From assembly GCF_000826145.2 (NCBI RefSeq), contig NZ_LN651337.1, positions 747,774 through 811,773 on the forward strand: a stretch of 64,000 bases of DNA, given 5' to 3'. This document shows positions 54,930-62,934 of the stretch, one piece after another. Source of the DNA: Sporosarcina koreensis. Its GTDB lineage: Bacteria > Bacillota > Bacilli > Bacillales_A > Planococcaceae. The translations under genes and the position numbers were made by a program. The stretch's first letter is position 1. Every line of letters begins with the position of its first letter. The notes beneath the pieces are model-generated. The model was not told the DNA's origin. It searched no databases and saw only the letters and a list, made by a program, of their open reading frames with translations.

Positions 54930-56062
54930 CAGCCTTTCCTTATCAGTTTTCCATAGAGCTCCTCGTACTGCGAGACGATCTGCTCCGATGCGAACTTTCC
55001 GTGAACGGTCTGCAGGGCATTCTGCTGGAACAGGCGCTGCTTCTCGGGATCCTGCAAGATCCGCAACGTGCGTTCTGCGATTGCAGCCGGATCTCCGACC
55101 GGAACCAGGTAACCATTCACGCCATCTTCAATCACTTCAGGGATGCCGCCGGCGGTTGTGCCGACAGCCGGTACCCCGCATGCGAACCCTTCCAGCAGCA
55201 CCAGGCCGAACGCCTCTTTCTCGGATGGCAGCACCATGACGTCACTGACGGACAGGATGGCCGGCAAGTCATTTCGCTTGCCTGTGAAGATGACGTGATC
55301 CGCCACTTTGAGGCTGTTCGCAAGCCGGCGGATGCGGGGCAGTTCAGGTCCTTCTCCGACAAGCAGCAGCTTGGCAGGCTGTTCTTTGACAATCCTGGCG
55401 AAAGCGCGGATCAGATCGGGGATGCGCTTGACGCTGCGGAAGTTTGAAATATGGACAATGATTTTATCATCTTCCGCCAAACCGAACTCCCGCCGTACAG
55501 CAGTTCCGTCGACGGGATGGTATGTCGTTTCATCGATGAAGTTATAGACCGTAACGATCTCTTTTGACGGCTCGATGAGTTCGATGGTCTCTTTCCGCAG
55601 CGAGTCCGAGACGGCCGTTGTGATATCTGATTTATCGATCCCGTATTTCACTGTGTTTTTCAGTGCCGGATCATGCCCGAGAATCGTCACATCCGTCCCA
55701 TGGAGCGTCGTGATGATGCCGATATCCGACTGGATCATATCTTTTGCAAGAACGGCTGAAACCGCATGCGGCACTGCATAGTGGACGTGCAGCAGGTCGA
55801 GACTCTCGGCTTCGACGACCTGGCCGATCCGATTGGCGAGTGCTATGTCATACGGCGGATATTTGAAGACGGCATAGCCATCAATTTTCACCTCATGGAA
55901 ATGGATCTGCTCATTCGGCTCGCTGTACCGGAACGGCAGACTGGACGTGATGAAATGGATTTCATGCCCCTTTTCCGCCATTTTCATGGCAAGTTCTGTC
56001 GCTACAACACCTGAGCCGCCGAGGGAAGGGTAGCAGATCACCCCGATTTTCAGTCGTTTCAT
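54929..56062 (-). CDS. bshA: N-acetyl-glucosaminyl L-malate synthase BshA
   Basis: The 377-residue GT4 glycosyltransferase joins L-malate and UDP-GlcNAc in the first step of bacillithiol synthesis. It begins KRLKIGVICYPSLGGSGVVATELAM, with the Rossmann loop GGSG. HVHYAVPHAVSAV, VEGEGPELPRI-like VGEGPELPRIRR and PSEKEAFGLVLLEGFACGVPAVGT make up the nucleotide-binding half. The deacetylase bshB1 that usually lies beside it is not here. Confidence 0.94.
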   Translation of the reverse strand: MKRLKIGVICYPSLGGSGVVATELAMKMAEKGHEIHFITSSLPFRYSEPNEQIHFHEVKIDGYAVFKYPPYDIALANRIGQVVEAESLDLLHVHYAVPHAVSAVLAKDMIQSDIGIITTLHGTDVTILGHDPALKNTVKYGIDKSDITTAVSDSLRKETIELIEPSKEIVTVYNFIDETTYHPVDGTAVRREFGLAEDDKIIVHISNFRSVKRIPDLIRAFARIVKEQPAKLLLVGEGPELPRIRRLANSLKVADHVIFTGKRNDLPAILSVSDVMVLPSEKEAFGLVLLEGFACGVPAVGTTAGGIPEVIEDGVNGYLVPVGDPAAIAERTLRILQDPEKQRLFQQNALQTVHGKFASEQIVSQYEELYGKLIRKG

Positions 56063-56089
56063 CCTTTCACTTCTTCCGTTATAAAATGC

Positions 56090-56893
56090 TCACGCGGTGA
56101 TGAGGTGTTCAAGTCCGTTGATGAACCGGTTTTGGGTGACCGCTTCCCGGATGGCCAGCAGGACACCCGGCATGAAGCTTTTCCGGTCGAATGAATCGTG
56201 CCGGATCGACAGCAGCTCCCCTTCTCCGCCCAGCATGACCTGCTGATGTGCAAGCAGGCCCGGCAGACGGACGCTGTGGATCTTCATCCCCTGTACATCC
56301 GCTCCCCTCGCACCATATGCATGGATCTGTTCGTCCGGATGCCCCTGCAAGTGAGGAGTCCGCACCTCGGAGATCATGTCGGCTGTTTTGACAGCTGTCC
56401 CGGACGGGGCATCCAATTTGCGGTCGTGATGCATTTCCATGATTTCCACATCCCCGAGATACCGGGCGGCCTGCTGTGCGAATTTCATCATGAGCACCGC
56501 ACCGATCGAAAAGTTCGGCGCCACAATGCAGGCGATCCCGTTCTGTGTACTCAGCTGCTCCAGCTGAGCCAATTCTTCCGCTGTCAGTCCGGATGTGCCG
56601 ATGACGGGACGTATTCCGAGGACGAGCGCCTTCTGGACATTCGGGAACACCGATTCGGGATCTGTCAGGTCGAGCAGGACATCCGGGTGCTTCTGTTCAT
56701 GGAGGTCAGCGAGAGAAGTGTAGATTCTCGTACCCGGCCCCTCCTCTGCGATAGTCCCTTCATGATAGACCATCCCGTCATTCTTATAGTCCAGCGCTGC
56801 GACCAGCTCCATATCGGCGGCCTCCGTAATGGCTGCGGCAGCAGTACTGCCCATGCGGCCCCGGATCCCTGCGATTGCGATGCGTATTGTCAC
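56090..56893 (-). CDS. dapB: 4-hydroxy-tetrahydrodipicolinate reductase
   Basis: The 267-residue enzyme reduces the precursor of lysine and diaminopimelate. The NAD(P) site is IAIAGIRGRMGSTAAAAI near the N-terminus; further motifs are VIGTSGL and the catalytic MEMHHDRKLDAPSGTAVK. It supplies diaminopimelate for the wall. It overlaps ypjD by four bases. No lysine riboswitch is seen upstream. Confidence 0.95.
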   Translation of the reverse strand: MTIRIAIAGIRGRMGSTAAAAITEAADMELVAALDYKNDGMVYHEGTIAEEGPGTRIYTSLADLHEQKHPDVLLDLTDPESVFPNVQKALVLGIRPVIGTSGLTAEELAQLEQLSTQNGIACIVAPNFSIGAVLMMKFAQQAARYLGDVEIMEMHHDRKLDAPSGTAVKTADMISEVRTPHLQGHPDEQIHAYGARGADVQGMKIHSVRLPGLLAHQQVMLGGEGELLSIRHDSFDRKSFMPGVLLAIREAVTQNRFINGLEHLITA

Positions 56894-57231
56894 TCGGTCT
56901 CCCCCTTTTTCGTCCAGCGGTCTGCGTCCCGGCTCCTGAACTTAGTCATTACCATGTCGAGCGCTTCCGATAAGTCGATTCCCTGCGAATTTGCAAAACA
57001 GATGAGGACGAAGAGCAGGTCACCCGTCTCTTCTGCAAGCGTGCTGGCGCCTTCCGTGTTCTTCTTTTTCTTCATGCCGTGCACGTGCTGCACTTCACGC
57101 GACAATTCGCCAAGTTCCTCGGTCAGCCGTGCGATGAGTTCCATCGGCGGGAAATACCCTTCTTCGAATCCTGATATGTATCCATCCACTTGCTGCTGCA
57201 TCGCTTTCATCGTCACTTGTTCAGTCATCAT
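56890..57231 (-). CDS. ypjD: MazG-like nucleotide pyrophosphohydrolase YpjD
   Basis: The 113-residue protein fits the MazG fold: TEELGELSREVQHVHG (EExxE-like metal site) and LAEETGDLLFVLICFANSQGIDL with the second metal pair (E and D). It should remove pyrophosphate from nucleoside triphosphates. The ATG at 57231 is chosen because the promoter -10 at 57253-57258 would otherwise fall inside the frame, and GGTGG precedes it. Confidence 0.88.
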   Translation of the reverse strand: MMTEQVTMKAMQQQVDGYISGFEEGYFPPMELIARLTEELGELSREVQHVHGMKKKKNTEGASTLAEETGDLLFVLICFANSQGIDLSEALDMVMTKFRSRDADRWTKKGETE

Positions 57232-57252
57232 GGATCCCACCTTTCCTTCTTT

Positions 57253-57281
57253 ATCGTATTCATTCATCTTGCTATTGTCAA
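57253..57281 (-). promoter_or_regulatory. Promoter of ypjD-dapB
   Basis: TTGACA and TACGAT on the minus strand with a 17-base spacer. The -35 shares five bases with the plus-strand -35 of the divergent gene. Confidence 0.75.
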
Positions 57282-57303
57282 AATATATTGGATGGCTGAT
57301 AAT
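57275..57303 (+). promoter_or_regulatory. Promoter of the YitT-family gene
   Basis: TTGTCA and GATAAT on plus with a 17-base spacer, about 33 bases before the ATG at 57336. Confidence 0.7.
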
Positions 57304-57335
57304 AGCACTAGTGCTTTTTGAAGGAAGGTGATCGA

Positions 57336-58208
57336 ATGTTCAAAGACATCAAACTGAAAAACATATTCTTCATCATACTCGGTTCTGCAATCTTCAGTTT
57401 CGGTCTGGTGCATTTCAATATCCAGAACGAACTGGCAGAAGGCGGATTTACAGGGATTACGCTCATTCTGTTCTTTGCCTTCAAATGGGACCCGGCTGTC
57501 ATGAACCTTGTGCTCAACATTCCGATGTTCATCATCGGCTGGCGGATGCTCGGAAGACGGATCTTCATCTACACACTTGTCGGGACAGTTGCGGTGTCCC
57601 TGTTCTTGCGGGTGTTCATGAAGTATCAGATCGACATCCATCTGAAAGATGATATGTTCCTCGTCGCCCTGTTTGCCGGTATCTTCGTCGGTGTCGGACT
57701 CGGCATCATTTTCCGCTTCGGCGGCACGACGGGCGGTGTCGATATACTCGCCAGGCTCGCCCAAGTCCATTGGGGATGGAGTATCGGGAAGACGATGTTC
57801 ATGTTCGACGCGGCGGTCATCCTCGTGTCGTGGTTCGTCTACTTGGATCACCGGTCCGTCATGTATACGCTCGTTGCCCTGTTCGTCGGCGCCCGCGTCA
57901 TCGATTTTGTGCAGGAAGGGGCGTATGCTGCCAGAGGTGCGTTCATCATTTCCGATCATCAGGATGCGATCGCCACCCGGATTGCGCTCGAGATGGACCG
58001 CGGCGTGACAGTATTCAAAGGATACGGCCACTTCACGAAAGCGGACCGTAACATCTTATACTGTGTCATTGCGAAGAACGAAATCATGCGGGTGAAGACT
58101 ATCATCACATCGATTGACCCGCACGCATTCGTCTCTGTCATGGACGTCCATGATGTCATGGGCGAAGGGTTTACGCTGGACGATCAGAAACAGCCGATTC
58201 CGCGATAA
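57336..58208 (+). CDS. YitT family membrane protein
   Basis: The 290-residue protein has about five membrane helices in the first 170 residues (from NIFFIILGSAIFSFGLVHFNI onward, with FRFGGTTGGVDILARLAQ between). It ends in a cytoplasmic DUF2179 domain (GAFIISDHQDAIATRIALEMDRGVTVFKGYGHFTK, LYCVIAKNEIMRVKTIITSIDPHAFVSVMDVHDVMGEGF). The family is common in Bacillus with unknown transport or regulatory role. AAGGAAGG precedes the ATG at 57336. It is convergent with the zinc peptidase. Confidence 0.88.
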   Translation: MFKDIKLKNIFFIILGSAIFSFGLVHFNIQNELAEGGFTGITLILFFAFKWDPAVMNLVLNIPMFIIGWRMLGRRIFIYTLVGTVAVSLFLRVFMKYQIDIHLKDDMFLVALFAGIFVGVGLGIIFRFGGTTGGVDILARLAQVHWGWSIGKTMFMFDAAVILVSWFVYLDHRSVMYTLVALFVGARVIDFVQEGAYAARGAFIISDHQDAIATRIALEMDRGVTVFKGYGHFTKADRNILYCVIAKNEIMRVKTIITSIDPHAFVSVMDVHDVMGEGFTLDDQKQPIPR

Positions 58209-58214
58209 CGGAAA

Positions 58215-58258
58215 AAAACGCCTTATGCTGCGCTTTACTTGGCAGCATAAGGCGTTTT
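58215..58258. terminator. Bidirectional terminator
   Basis: AAAACGCCTTATGCTGC and its complement form a 17-base stem with a 10-base loop between the convergent YitT and zinc peptidase genes. Confidence 0.92.
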
Positions 58259-58267
58259 GCTTTATTC

Positions 58268-58939
58268 TCAGTCCCTGTTCAGGAAGATCGAAAGAAGGCG
58301 CACGAGTTCCAACACGGCTACAGCCGCTGCAGCAACGTAGGTCATGGCAGCTGCACTGAGCACTTTCTTGGCATGCGGTTCTTCTTCGTTCCGGATAATC
58401 CCGAGCTCGACGATTTGTGTCATCGCCCGGCTGGAGGCATTGAACTCGACCGGCAGCGTGACGATCTGGAACACGACGCCGACCGCCATCATGATGATCC
58501 CGATGCCGAGCAGACTGTTCATGCTCGAAAAGATCAGACCTGCCATGATGAAGAACCAGCTGGCGTTCGATGTCAGACCGGCGACAGGAGCAAGCCGGTG
58601 ACGGAAACGGAGTGCCGCATAGGCTTCCTTGTCCTGGATGGCATGACCGACTTCGTGCGCAGCGACGGCTGTACCGGCGACAGACGCATTGTGATAATTA
58701 TCGCTCGATAATGCGACGATTTTCGTGACAGGATTGTAATGGTCACTCAGAACTCCAGGTGTCTCGACCACCTTCACGTCCTGCAGTCCGTTATGGTCAA
58801 GAATGAGACGGGCTACTTGCGCACCTGTCATACCGGAAGTCGAACGGACTTTGGAATACTTGTTATACGTACTTTTCACTTTGAATTGTGCATACAAAGG
58901 CAGCAAAATGATAATGCCCAAATATACTAGATAATTCAA
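58268..58939 (-). CDS. Neutral zinc metallopeptidase (YugP type)
   Basis: The 223-residue membrane protein has the HExxH motif in AAHEVGHAIQDKEAY (about residues 90-104) and four likely membrane segments. These include an N-terminal helix (LVYLGIIILLPLYA) and the pair FFIMAGLIFSSM and GIGIIMMAVGVVFQIVTLPVEF. The family may process membrane proteins. A TTG start with GAGGG is used. It occupies the place where Bacillus has the sporulation gene ypjB. Confidence 0.87.
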   Translation of the reverse strand: MNYLVYLGIIILLPLYAQFKVKSTYNKYSKVRSTSGMTGAQVARLILDHNGLQDVKVVETPGVLSDHYNPVTKIVALSSDNYHNASVAGTAVAAHEVGHAIQDKEAYAALRFRHRLAPVAGLTSNASWFFIMAGLIFSSMNSLLGIGIIMMAVGVVFQIVTLPVEFNASSRAMTQIVELGIIRNEEEPHAKKVLSAAAMTYVAAAAVAVLELVRLLSIFLNRD

Positions 58940-58998
58940 TCATCCCTCACCCTTTCTCTGCTTCTATTTTATATGGCCTGCCCGATGGCCCGCAACTT

Positions 58999-59616
58999 TT
59001 AGACACCAGGGTCCAGCCGCTCTGTTACAACTTTATGACGGCTCTTCCAATTCCATACGACCAGACCGATACATGCAGCCGACAGCCAGAACGTGAAATA
59101 GCCGATGTTGGCCGCATACTCCATGAGATCTCCATAGATCGGCATCTGGCCGAACACATAATCGATCACATCATTGTGCAGTGTCCAAATGGCAGCCAGA
59201 ACGATGGACACCCAGCCGAACCGGTAATTGCGCCAATAGAGGACAGCCTGAAGCACCATCGCGCCGTGTGAGATGACGAGCATCCAGCCGGCCGCCCCGA
59301 TGCTGCCGGTTTCCTCGAGCGTCCATAGGTTCATGACAACTGCCCATATACCGTATTTCACGAGCGTCAGGAGAGCGAGTGATTCGAACAGCCTGAAATT
59401 CGTGCGGAGAATCCAGCCGATCAGGACAAAGCAGAAGAACAGGCTGGCAGTGGGACTGTCGGGCACAAAAATCCAGAACCTCGGCTCTGTGATCTCAAGC
59501 TGCCACATATACCAGTCATAGCCGTACACCGTCCCGATAATATTGATGAAAAGAAGGATCCAAAGGAATGCCTGATGATTCAGGATGTACCGGATCCAAA
59601 TTCGTGCCTGCTGCAA
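58999..59616 (-). CDS. ypjA: DUF1405 membrane protein YpjA
   Basis: The 205-residue protein has about six membrane helices, beginning with LWILLFINIIGTVYGYDWYMWQL, and matches YpjA in length and position after the qcr operon. The TTG at 59616 is favoured because GGGGTG lies six bases upstream; a GTG at 59625 is also possible. No function is known. Confidence 0.85.
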   Translation of the reverse strand: MQQARIWIRYILNHQAFLWILLFINIIGTVYGYDWYMWQLEITEPRFWIFVPDSPTASLFFCFVLIGWILRTNFRLFESLALLTLVKYGIWAVVMNLWTLEETGSIGAAGWMLVISHGAMVLQAVLYWRNYRFGWVSIVLAAIWTLHNDVIDYVFGQMPIYGDLMEYAANIGYFTFWLSAACIGLVVWNWKSRHKVVTERLDPGV

Positions 59617-59656
59617 ACGTATCACCCCAGCTGTGGAAAATTTAAAAGGAGTTACG

Positions 59657-59688
59657 AAAAAAAAGGAGTCAGTTTCCTGACTCCTTTT
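59657..59688 (-). terminator. Terminator of qcrABC
   Basis: AAAAGGAGTCAG and CTGACTCCTTTT with a four-base loop, followed by a run of T residues on the minus strand. Confidence 0.93.
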
Positions 59689-59691
59689 CCA

Positions 59692-60456
59692 TTATTCGTT
59701 TCCGAGATTGGAAATGAATTCTGCCATCGTTTTCAAATCTTCATCAGAACCGTCCCATTGGTTCGGCGGCATTGTGCCGATCCCTTCATGGGCGATCTTT
59801 TCAATCTCTTCAGGTTTGAGGCCTGTGTCCGTCAGCGGAAGACCCAATCCGCCTTGGAACTGATCGCCGTGACAGCCGATACATGTCGAACCTTGGTAAA
59901 TTTGATATCCTTCAGCACTCTCGTCAAAATTGACCTCTTCAACGATCTTACCCTGTGCTTCCGCTTTCACCCAGTCGTGGTTGACGACAGACTCCCATGT
60001 AAGGTAGAAGATTGCAGCGAATGCCAAAAGCATGAAGCCTGTCGGCAGAGGACGTTTCCATGGACGGCGTTCTTTCGACGTATCCATGAAAGGCACGAGC
60101 ATGAGAGCACCGACAGCCAGTCCCGGAACGATGATAGCACCGACCACGTTGAATGGACCGGATGCGAACTCATACTTCAGGAGCTGGTACATGAATAGGA
60201 AATACCAGTCCGGAAGAGGGATGTACGTCGTATCTGTCGGATCCGCCTGACGCTCAAGAGGCGATGGATGTGCAAGTGTGATAATCAAATAACCGATCAG
60301 GAAGATTGCACCGACCATCCACTCTTTCAAGAGGAAGTTCGGCCAGAAGGCTTCCGTCTTCCCCGGATATTCGGAGTAGTCTTTCGGTACGTTGGGCTTA
60401 CGGACCGCTTTGATACGCGAGTCCCCAACGAATTTCATGCCTTTTCCGTGTTGCAT
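59692..60456 (-). CDS. qcrC: QcrC, cytochrome b/c subunit of menaquinol:cytochrome c reductase
   Basis: The 254-residue protein has a b-type C-terminal half (HPSPLERQADPTDTTYIPLPDWYFLFMYQLLKYEFASG) with membrane helices, then a soluble c-type domain with the heme site STCIGCHGDQ and the distal methionine in EGIGTMPPNQWDG. It passes electrons from the b-type part towards the small c-type cytochromes. It follows qcrB and ends the operon. Confidence 0.95.
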   Translation of the reverse strand: MQHGKGMKFVGDSRIKAVRKPNVPKDYSEYPGKTEAFWPNFLLKEWMVGAIFLIGYLIITLAHPSPLERQADPTDTTYIPLPDWYFLFMYQLLKYEFASGPFNVVGAIIVPGLAVGALMLVPFMDTSKERRPWKRPLPTGFMLLAFAAIFYLTWESVVNHDWVKAEAQGKIVEEVNFDESAEGYQIYQGSTCIGCHGDQFQGGLGLPLTDTGLKPEEIEKIAHEGIGTMPPNQWDGSDEDLKTMAEFISNLGNE

Positions 60457-60495
60457 CTTGTTCCCCTCCTTAGTGAGAAATCAAGGGTCTCCGGC

Positions 60496-61170
60496 TTACA
60501 ATGGTCCGGAAATACCTTGTCTTCTGATCATGATAAAGTGCGCTGCAAGCAAACCGAGGAGTGCTGCAGGCAGGAAGAATACGTGGATCGCAAAGAAACG
60601 TGTCAGTGTCTGTGCACCGAGTATTGTCGCATCTCCGGCAAGGAGGATCTTGATCCACTCTCCTATGAACGGAACAGAACCAGCGATCTCGATTCCTACT
60701 TTCGTAGCGAACAGAGCTTTCATATCCCATGGCAGCAGATATCCTGTGAATCCGAGACCCAGGATGACGACAAACAGAAGTACGCCGACCACCCAATTCA
60801 ATTCACGAGGTTTTTTATAAGCGCCAGTAAAGAAGACACGTAGCGTGTGCAGGAACATCATGACAATAACGAGTGAAGCTCCCCAGTGGTGCATGCCGCG
60901 CACGATTTCCCCGTACGCCACCTCATTTTGGAGGTAGTAGACGGATTTCCAAGCATTTTCAATATCCGGTGTGTAATACATGGTCAAGAACATACCGGAC
61001 AGGATTTGGATTACTGTGACGAAGAAGGTCAATCCTCCGAAACAATAGATGAATGCAGAAAAATGATGTGCGGGGTTTACGTGTTCGGGTACTTCATGAT
61101 CGGCGATATCGCGCCAAATCGGGGTGACATCGAGCCGTTCATCGACCCAATCATAAATTTTGTTCATCAA
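60496..61170 (-). CDS. qcrB: QcrB, cytochrome b6 subunit
   Basis: The 224-residue protein has four membrane helices and four heme histidines, for example in MHHWGASLVIVMMFLHTLRV and FFAIHVFFLPAALLGLLAAHFIMI. It forms the quinol-oxidising core. A TTG start gives MMNKIYDWVDERLDVTP, aligned with the family. An ATG one codon later is possible. The ribosome site is GGGGG at a longer than usual distance. Confidence 0.94.
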   Translation of the reverse strand: MMNKIYDWVDERLDVTPIWRDIADHEVPEHVNPAHHFSAFIYCFGGLTFFVTVIQILSGMFLTMYYTPDIENAWKSVYYLQNEVAYGEIVRGMHHWGASLVIVMMFLHTLRVFFTGAYKKPRELNWVVGVLLFVVILGLGFTGYLLPWDMKALFATKVGIEIAGSVPFIGEWIKILLAGDATILGAQTLTRFFAIHVFFLPAALLGLLAAHFIMIRRQGISGPL

Positions 61171-61189
61171 TTTGAGTGTACCCCCTGAC

Positions 61190-61696
61190 TTATTTAACTA
61201 GTTGGTTCGGCATTGTTTTACCAATGTGGACGAATCCGTCAATAACTTCGACTTCATACTGATCCAGAGGACCGGTCGGCGGAGTGCCGGGAATGTTCTT
61301 ACCGTTCTTTTCATAACGGCCGCCATGGCATGGACAGTAATATTGGTCCGGGTGTGCTTCATCCCCCGCCCAGTTCACTGTGCAGCCCAGGTGTTTACAT
61401 ACAGGGGACAGAGCGATGATCTTATCGCCATCTTTATAAACCCATGCTGTGTTCGAAACGTCTGATTTGTACCAAGCATCTTTCCGGTCCTTGATCGTGA
61501 AGTCGACACGCACCGGTGTCTCCGTCACTTCGTCGGCTTTCTGGTCGGTCGGCACGTAATCAGCACCTTCCGAAGATGCTAAAACAGGGTCGATCGCAAA
61601 GCGGATCATCGGCATCGCTGCGGCAGAAACCATGAATCCGCCGACACCCATTAATGTGTAGTTCAGGAATTGGCGTCTAGACACTTTGCTGCTCAT
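61190..61696 (-). CDS. qcrA: QcrA, Rieske iron-sulfur subunit
   Basis: The 168-residue protein has an N-terminal signal with SRRQFLN and a hydrophobic stretch, consistent with Tat export and anchoring. The 2Fe-2S cluster is held by C100-K-H102-L-G-C105 and C121-P-C123-H124. GAGGAGG precedes the ATG. It is the first gene of qcrABC and has a good promoter about 75 bases upstream. Confidence 0.95.
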   Translation of the reverse strand: MSSKVSRRQFLNYTLMGVGGFMVSAAAMPMIRFAIDPVLASSEGADYVPTDQKADEVTETPVRVDFTIKDRKDAWYKSDVSNTAWVYKDGDKIIALSPVCKHLGCTVNWAGDEAHPDQYYCPCHGGRYEKNGKNIPGTPPTGPLDQYEVEVIDGFVHIGKTMPNQLVK

Positions 61697-61770
61697 CAAT
61701 TTCCCTCCTCTTACTCCAAAGTCAGTCCAGCGGACATACTTTTGCTAATTGTTATTACTAGGACATATCT

Positions 61771-61799
61771 ATAATATCCTACCGTCACATGAAATTCAA
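61771..61799 (-). promoter_or_regulatory. Promoter of qcrABC
   Basis: TTGAAT and TATTAT with a 17-base spacer on the minus strand. Inverted TTTGTGAA/TTTCACAAA half-sites lie upstream (61824-61866). Confidence 0.7.
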
Positions 61800-61823
61800 T
61801 GTTGCATTTGGACGCAGTTTCTG

Positions 61824-61866
61824 TTTGTGAACAAATATTGACTTTTTCTCAATTACATTTCACAAA
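61824..61866. repeat. Inverted repeat upstream of the qcr promoter
   Basis: TTTGTGAA at 61824-61831 and TTTCACAAA at 61858-61866 face each other across 26 bases. The first is also part of TTTGTGAACAAA. They lie about 25-65 bases above the -35, where an activator or redox regulator could bind. The spacing does not fit a single Rex operator. Confidence 0.35.
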
Positions 61867-61882
61867 TTCTTCAGGTTCCCCT

Positions 61883-62329
61883 TCAATCAGTCCATTCGGC
61901 GGTCAGCTGCGGAAGAAGCTGTTTCAGCTGGTCTTCCATGATCGTCTGCTTGAGCCGGTCATCCATATGTTCGATCGGGATCGCCGGCAGCCACAGAACT
62001 TTCCCTTTCATCTCCAGGCTTGTCCATGCTGCGTCCGTCGTCAGATAGAACACATAGCGGAACGGAGAGGACGCCAGATCGTTCGACAGCATGCTGCCGA
62101 ATGACTGCATGTCCATGGACGGGGAATACGAGAAAGGAGGTGTCACCATGACCCTACCTTTGAACTGCTGTTCCATATAGGCGGACAGGTTCATGAGGAA
62201 ATCACTGCCCGACGCACTGGCTTTCATGCGTCCTTCCGCCACTTCCATCTTGATGAGCGGGATGATCGCTGTGTCTATGTATTCTTTCTGCTGCAGGAAA
62301 ACATTCATATCTTCTGCGTTCCAATTCAT
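61883..62329 (-). CDS. ypiF: DUF2487 protein YpiF
   Basis: The 148-residue protein begins MNWNAEDMNVFLQQKEYIDTAIIPLI and has the conserved FRYVFYLTTDAAWTSLEMKGKVLWLPAIPIEH segment. It matches YpiF in size and place between ypiB and qcrA. No function is known. AAAGGTG precedes the ATG. Confidence 0.83.
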   Translation of the reverse strand: MNWNAEDMNVFLQQKEYIDTAIIPLIKMEVAEGRMKASASGSDFLMNLSAYMEQQFKGRVMVTPPFSYSPSMDMQSFGSMLSNDLASSPFRYVFYLTTDAAWTSLEMKGKVLWLPAIPIEHMDDRLKQTIMEDQLKQLLPQLTAEWTD

Positions 62330-62356
62330 GGTGCCACACCTTTCTAATAGAGAAGA

Positions 62357-62380
62357 GACTCCATCTGATCAGACGGAGTC
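62357..62380 (-). repeat. Hairpin at the end of reoY
   Basis: GACTCC and GGAGTC flank TCTGATCAGA, a strong palindrome overlapping the reoY stop. TCTTCTCT follows on minus, so it may partly terminate. Confidence 0.45.
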
Positions 62381-62933
62381 AGTGCTCTTTCATGTCGTTC
62401 AATTCATTCAGCATGCCGGACAGCGCCAGGAACCGCTCCTCATCGTTTGCATCCAGGGCTGCATCGACCTGCTTCATCAGCGTTTCCTTGGAGGCGGTCA
62501 CGGCACTTTCATGCAGCAGCTGCCGGGCAAGCTTCCGGTCGCGCTCGCTCACCTGCTGATCTTCAGGAAAGTACGGGTTCTCTTCCAGGACGCTTGCATA
62601 ATGAGGTGAACTGTTGCTTTTCTGGAAATTCAGCTGGATGTACATTTTTTCGTCAGGATGCAGTCGCAGATCATGGAACGATTTTTCCGCATCGGTTGTC
62701 ATCAGGCTGCCTTTGTAAAAGCGGAAAGGCACGCCATTCGATTCAATTGCCGAAATGACCATCGCACGCGGACAAAAATGGGCATCCTCGGTGAAGTGAA
62801 CATTCTCCAAAATCTTCTCATGGCTTAATAAGTAATTCAAGATCCATACGCATTCCCGGCGCTTCAGACGATAGCGCTTCAAAAACCACCTGATGAAATC
62901 TTTTTTGGCAGCTACAGGAATCATGGCTTCCAT
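62379..62933 (-). CDS. reoY: ReoY (YpiB, UPF0302), partner in wall precursor control
   Basis: The 184-residue protein matches the UPF0302 family: KDFIRWFLKRYRLKRRECVWILNYLLSHEKILENVHF at the start, and MYIQLNFQKSNSSPHYASVLEENPYFPEDQ in the middle. In Listeria ReoY acts with ReoM to let ClpCP degrade MurA. The ATG at 62933 has GGAGG six bases upstream. It follows ypiA with a one-base gap. Confidence 0.9.
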   Translation of the reverse strand: MEAMIPVAAKKDFIRWFLKRYRLKRRECVWILNYLLSHEKILENVHFTEDAHFCPRAMVISAIESNGVPFRFYKGSLMTTDAEKSFHDLRLHPDEKMYIQLNFQKSNSSPHYASVLEENPYFPEDQQVSERDRKLARQLLHESAVTASKETLMKQVDAALDANDEERFLALSGMLNELNDMKEH

Positions 62934-62934
62934 C

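Noticed and set aside
56894..57252. Lysine riboswitch before dapB
   Set aside because: The space before ypjD-dapB is only about 100 bases and shows promoters, not a riboswitch fold.
61824..61866. A Rex operator before qcrA
   Set aside because: The consensus needs the half-sites about four bases apart; here they are 26 apart.
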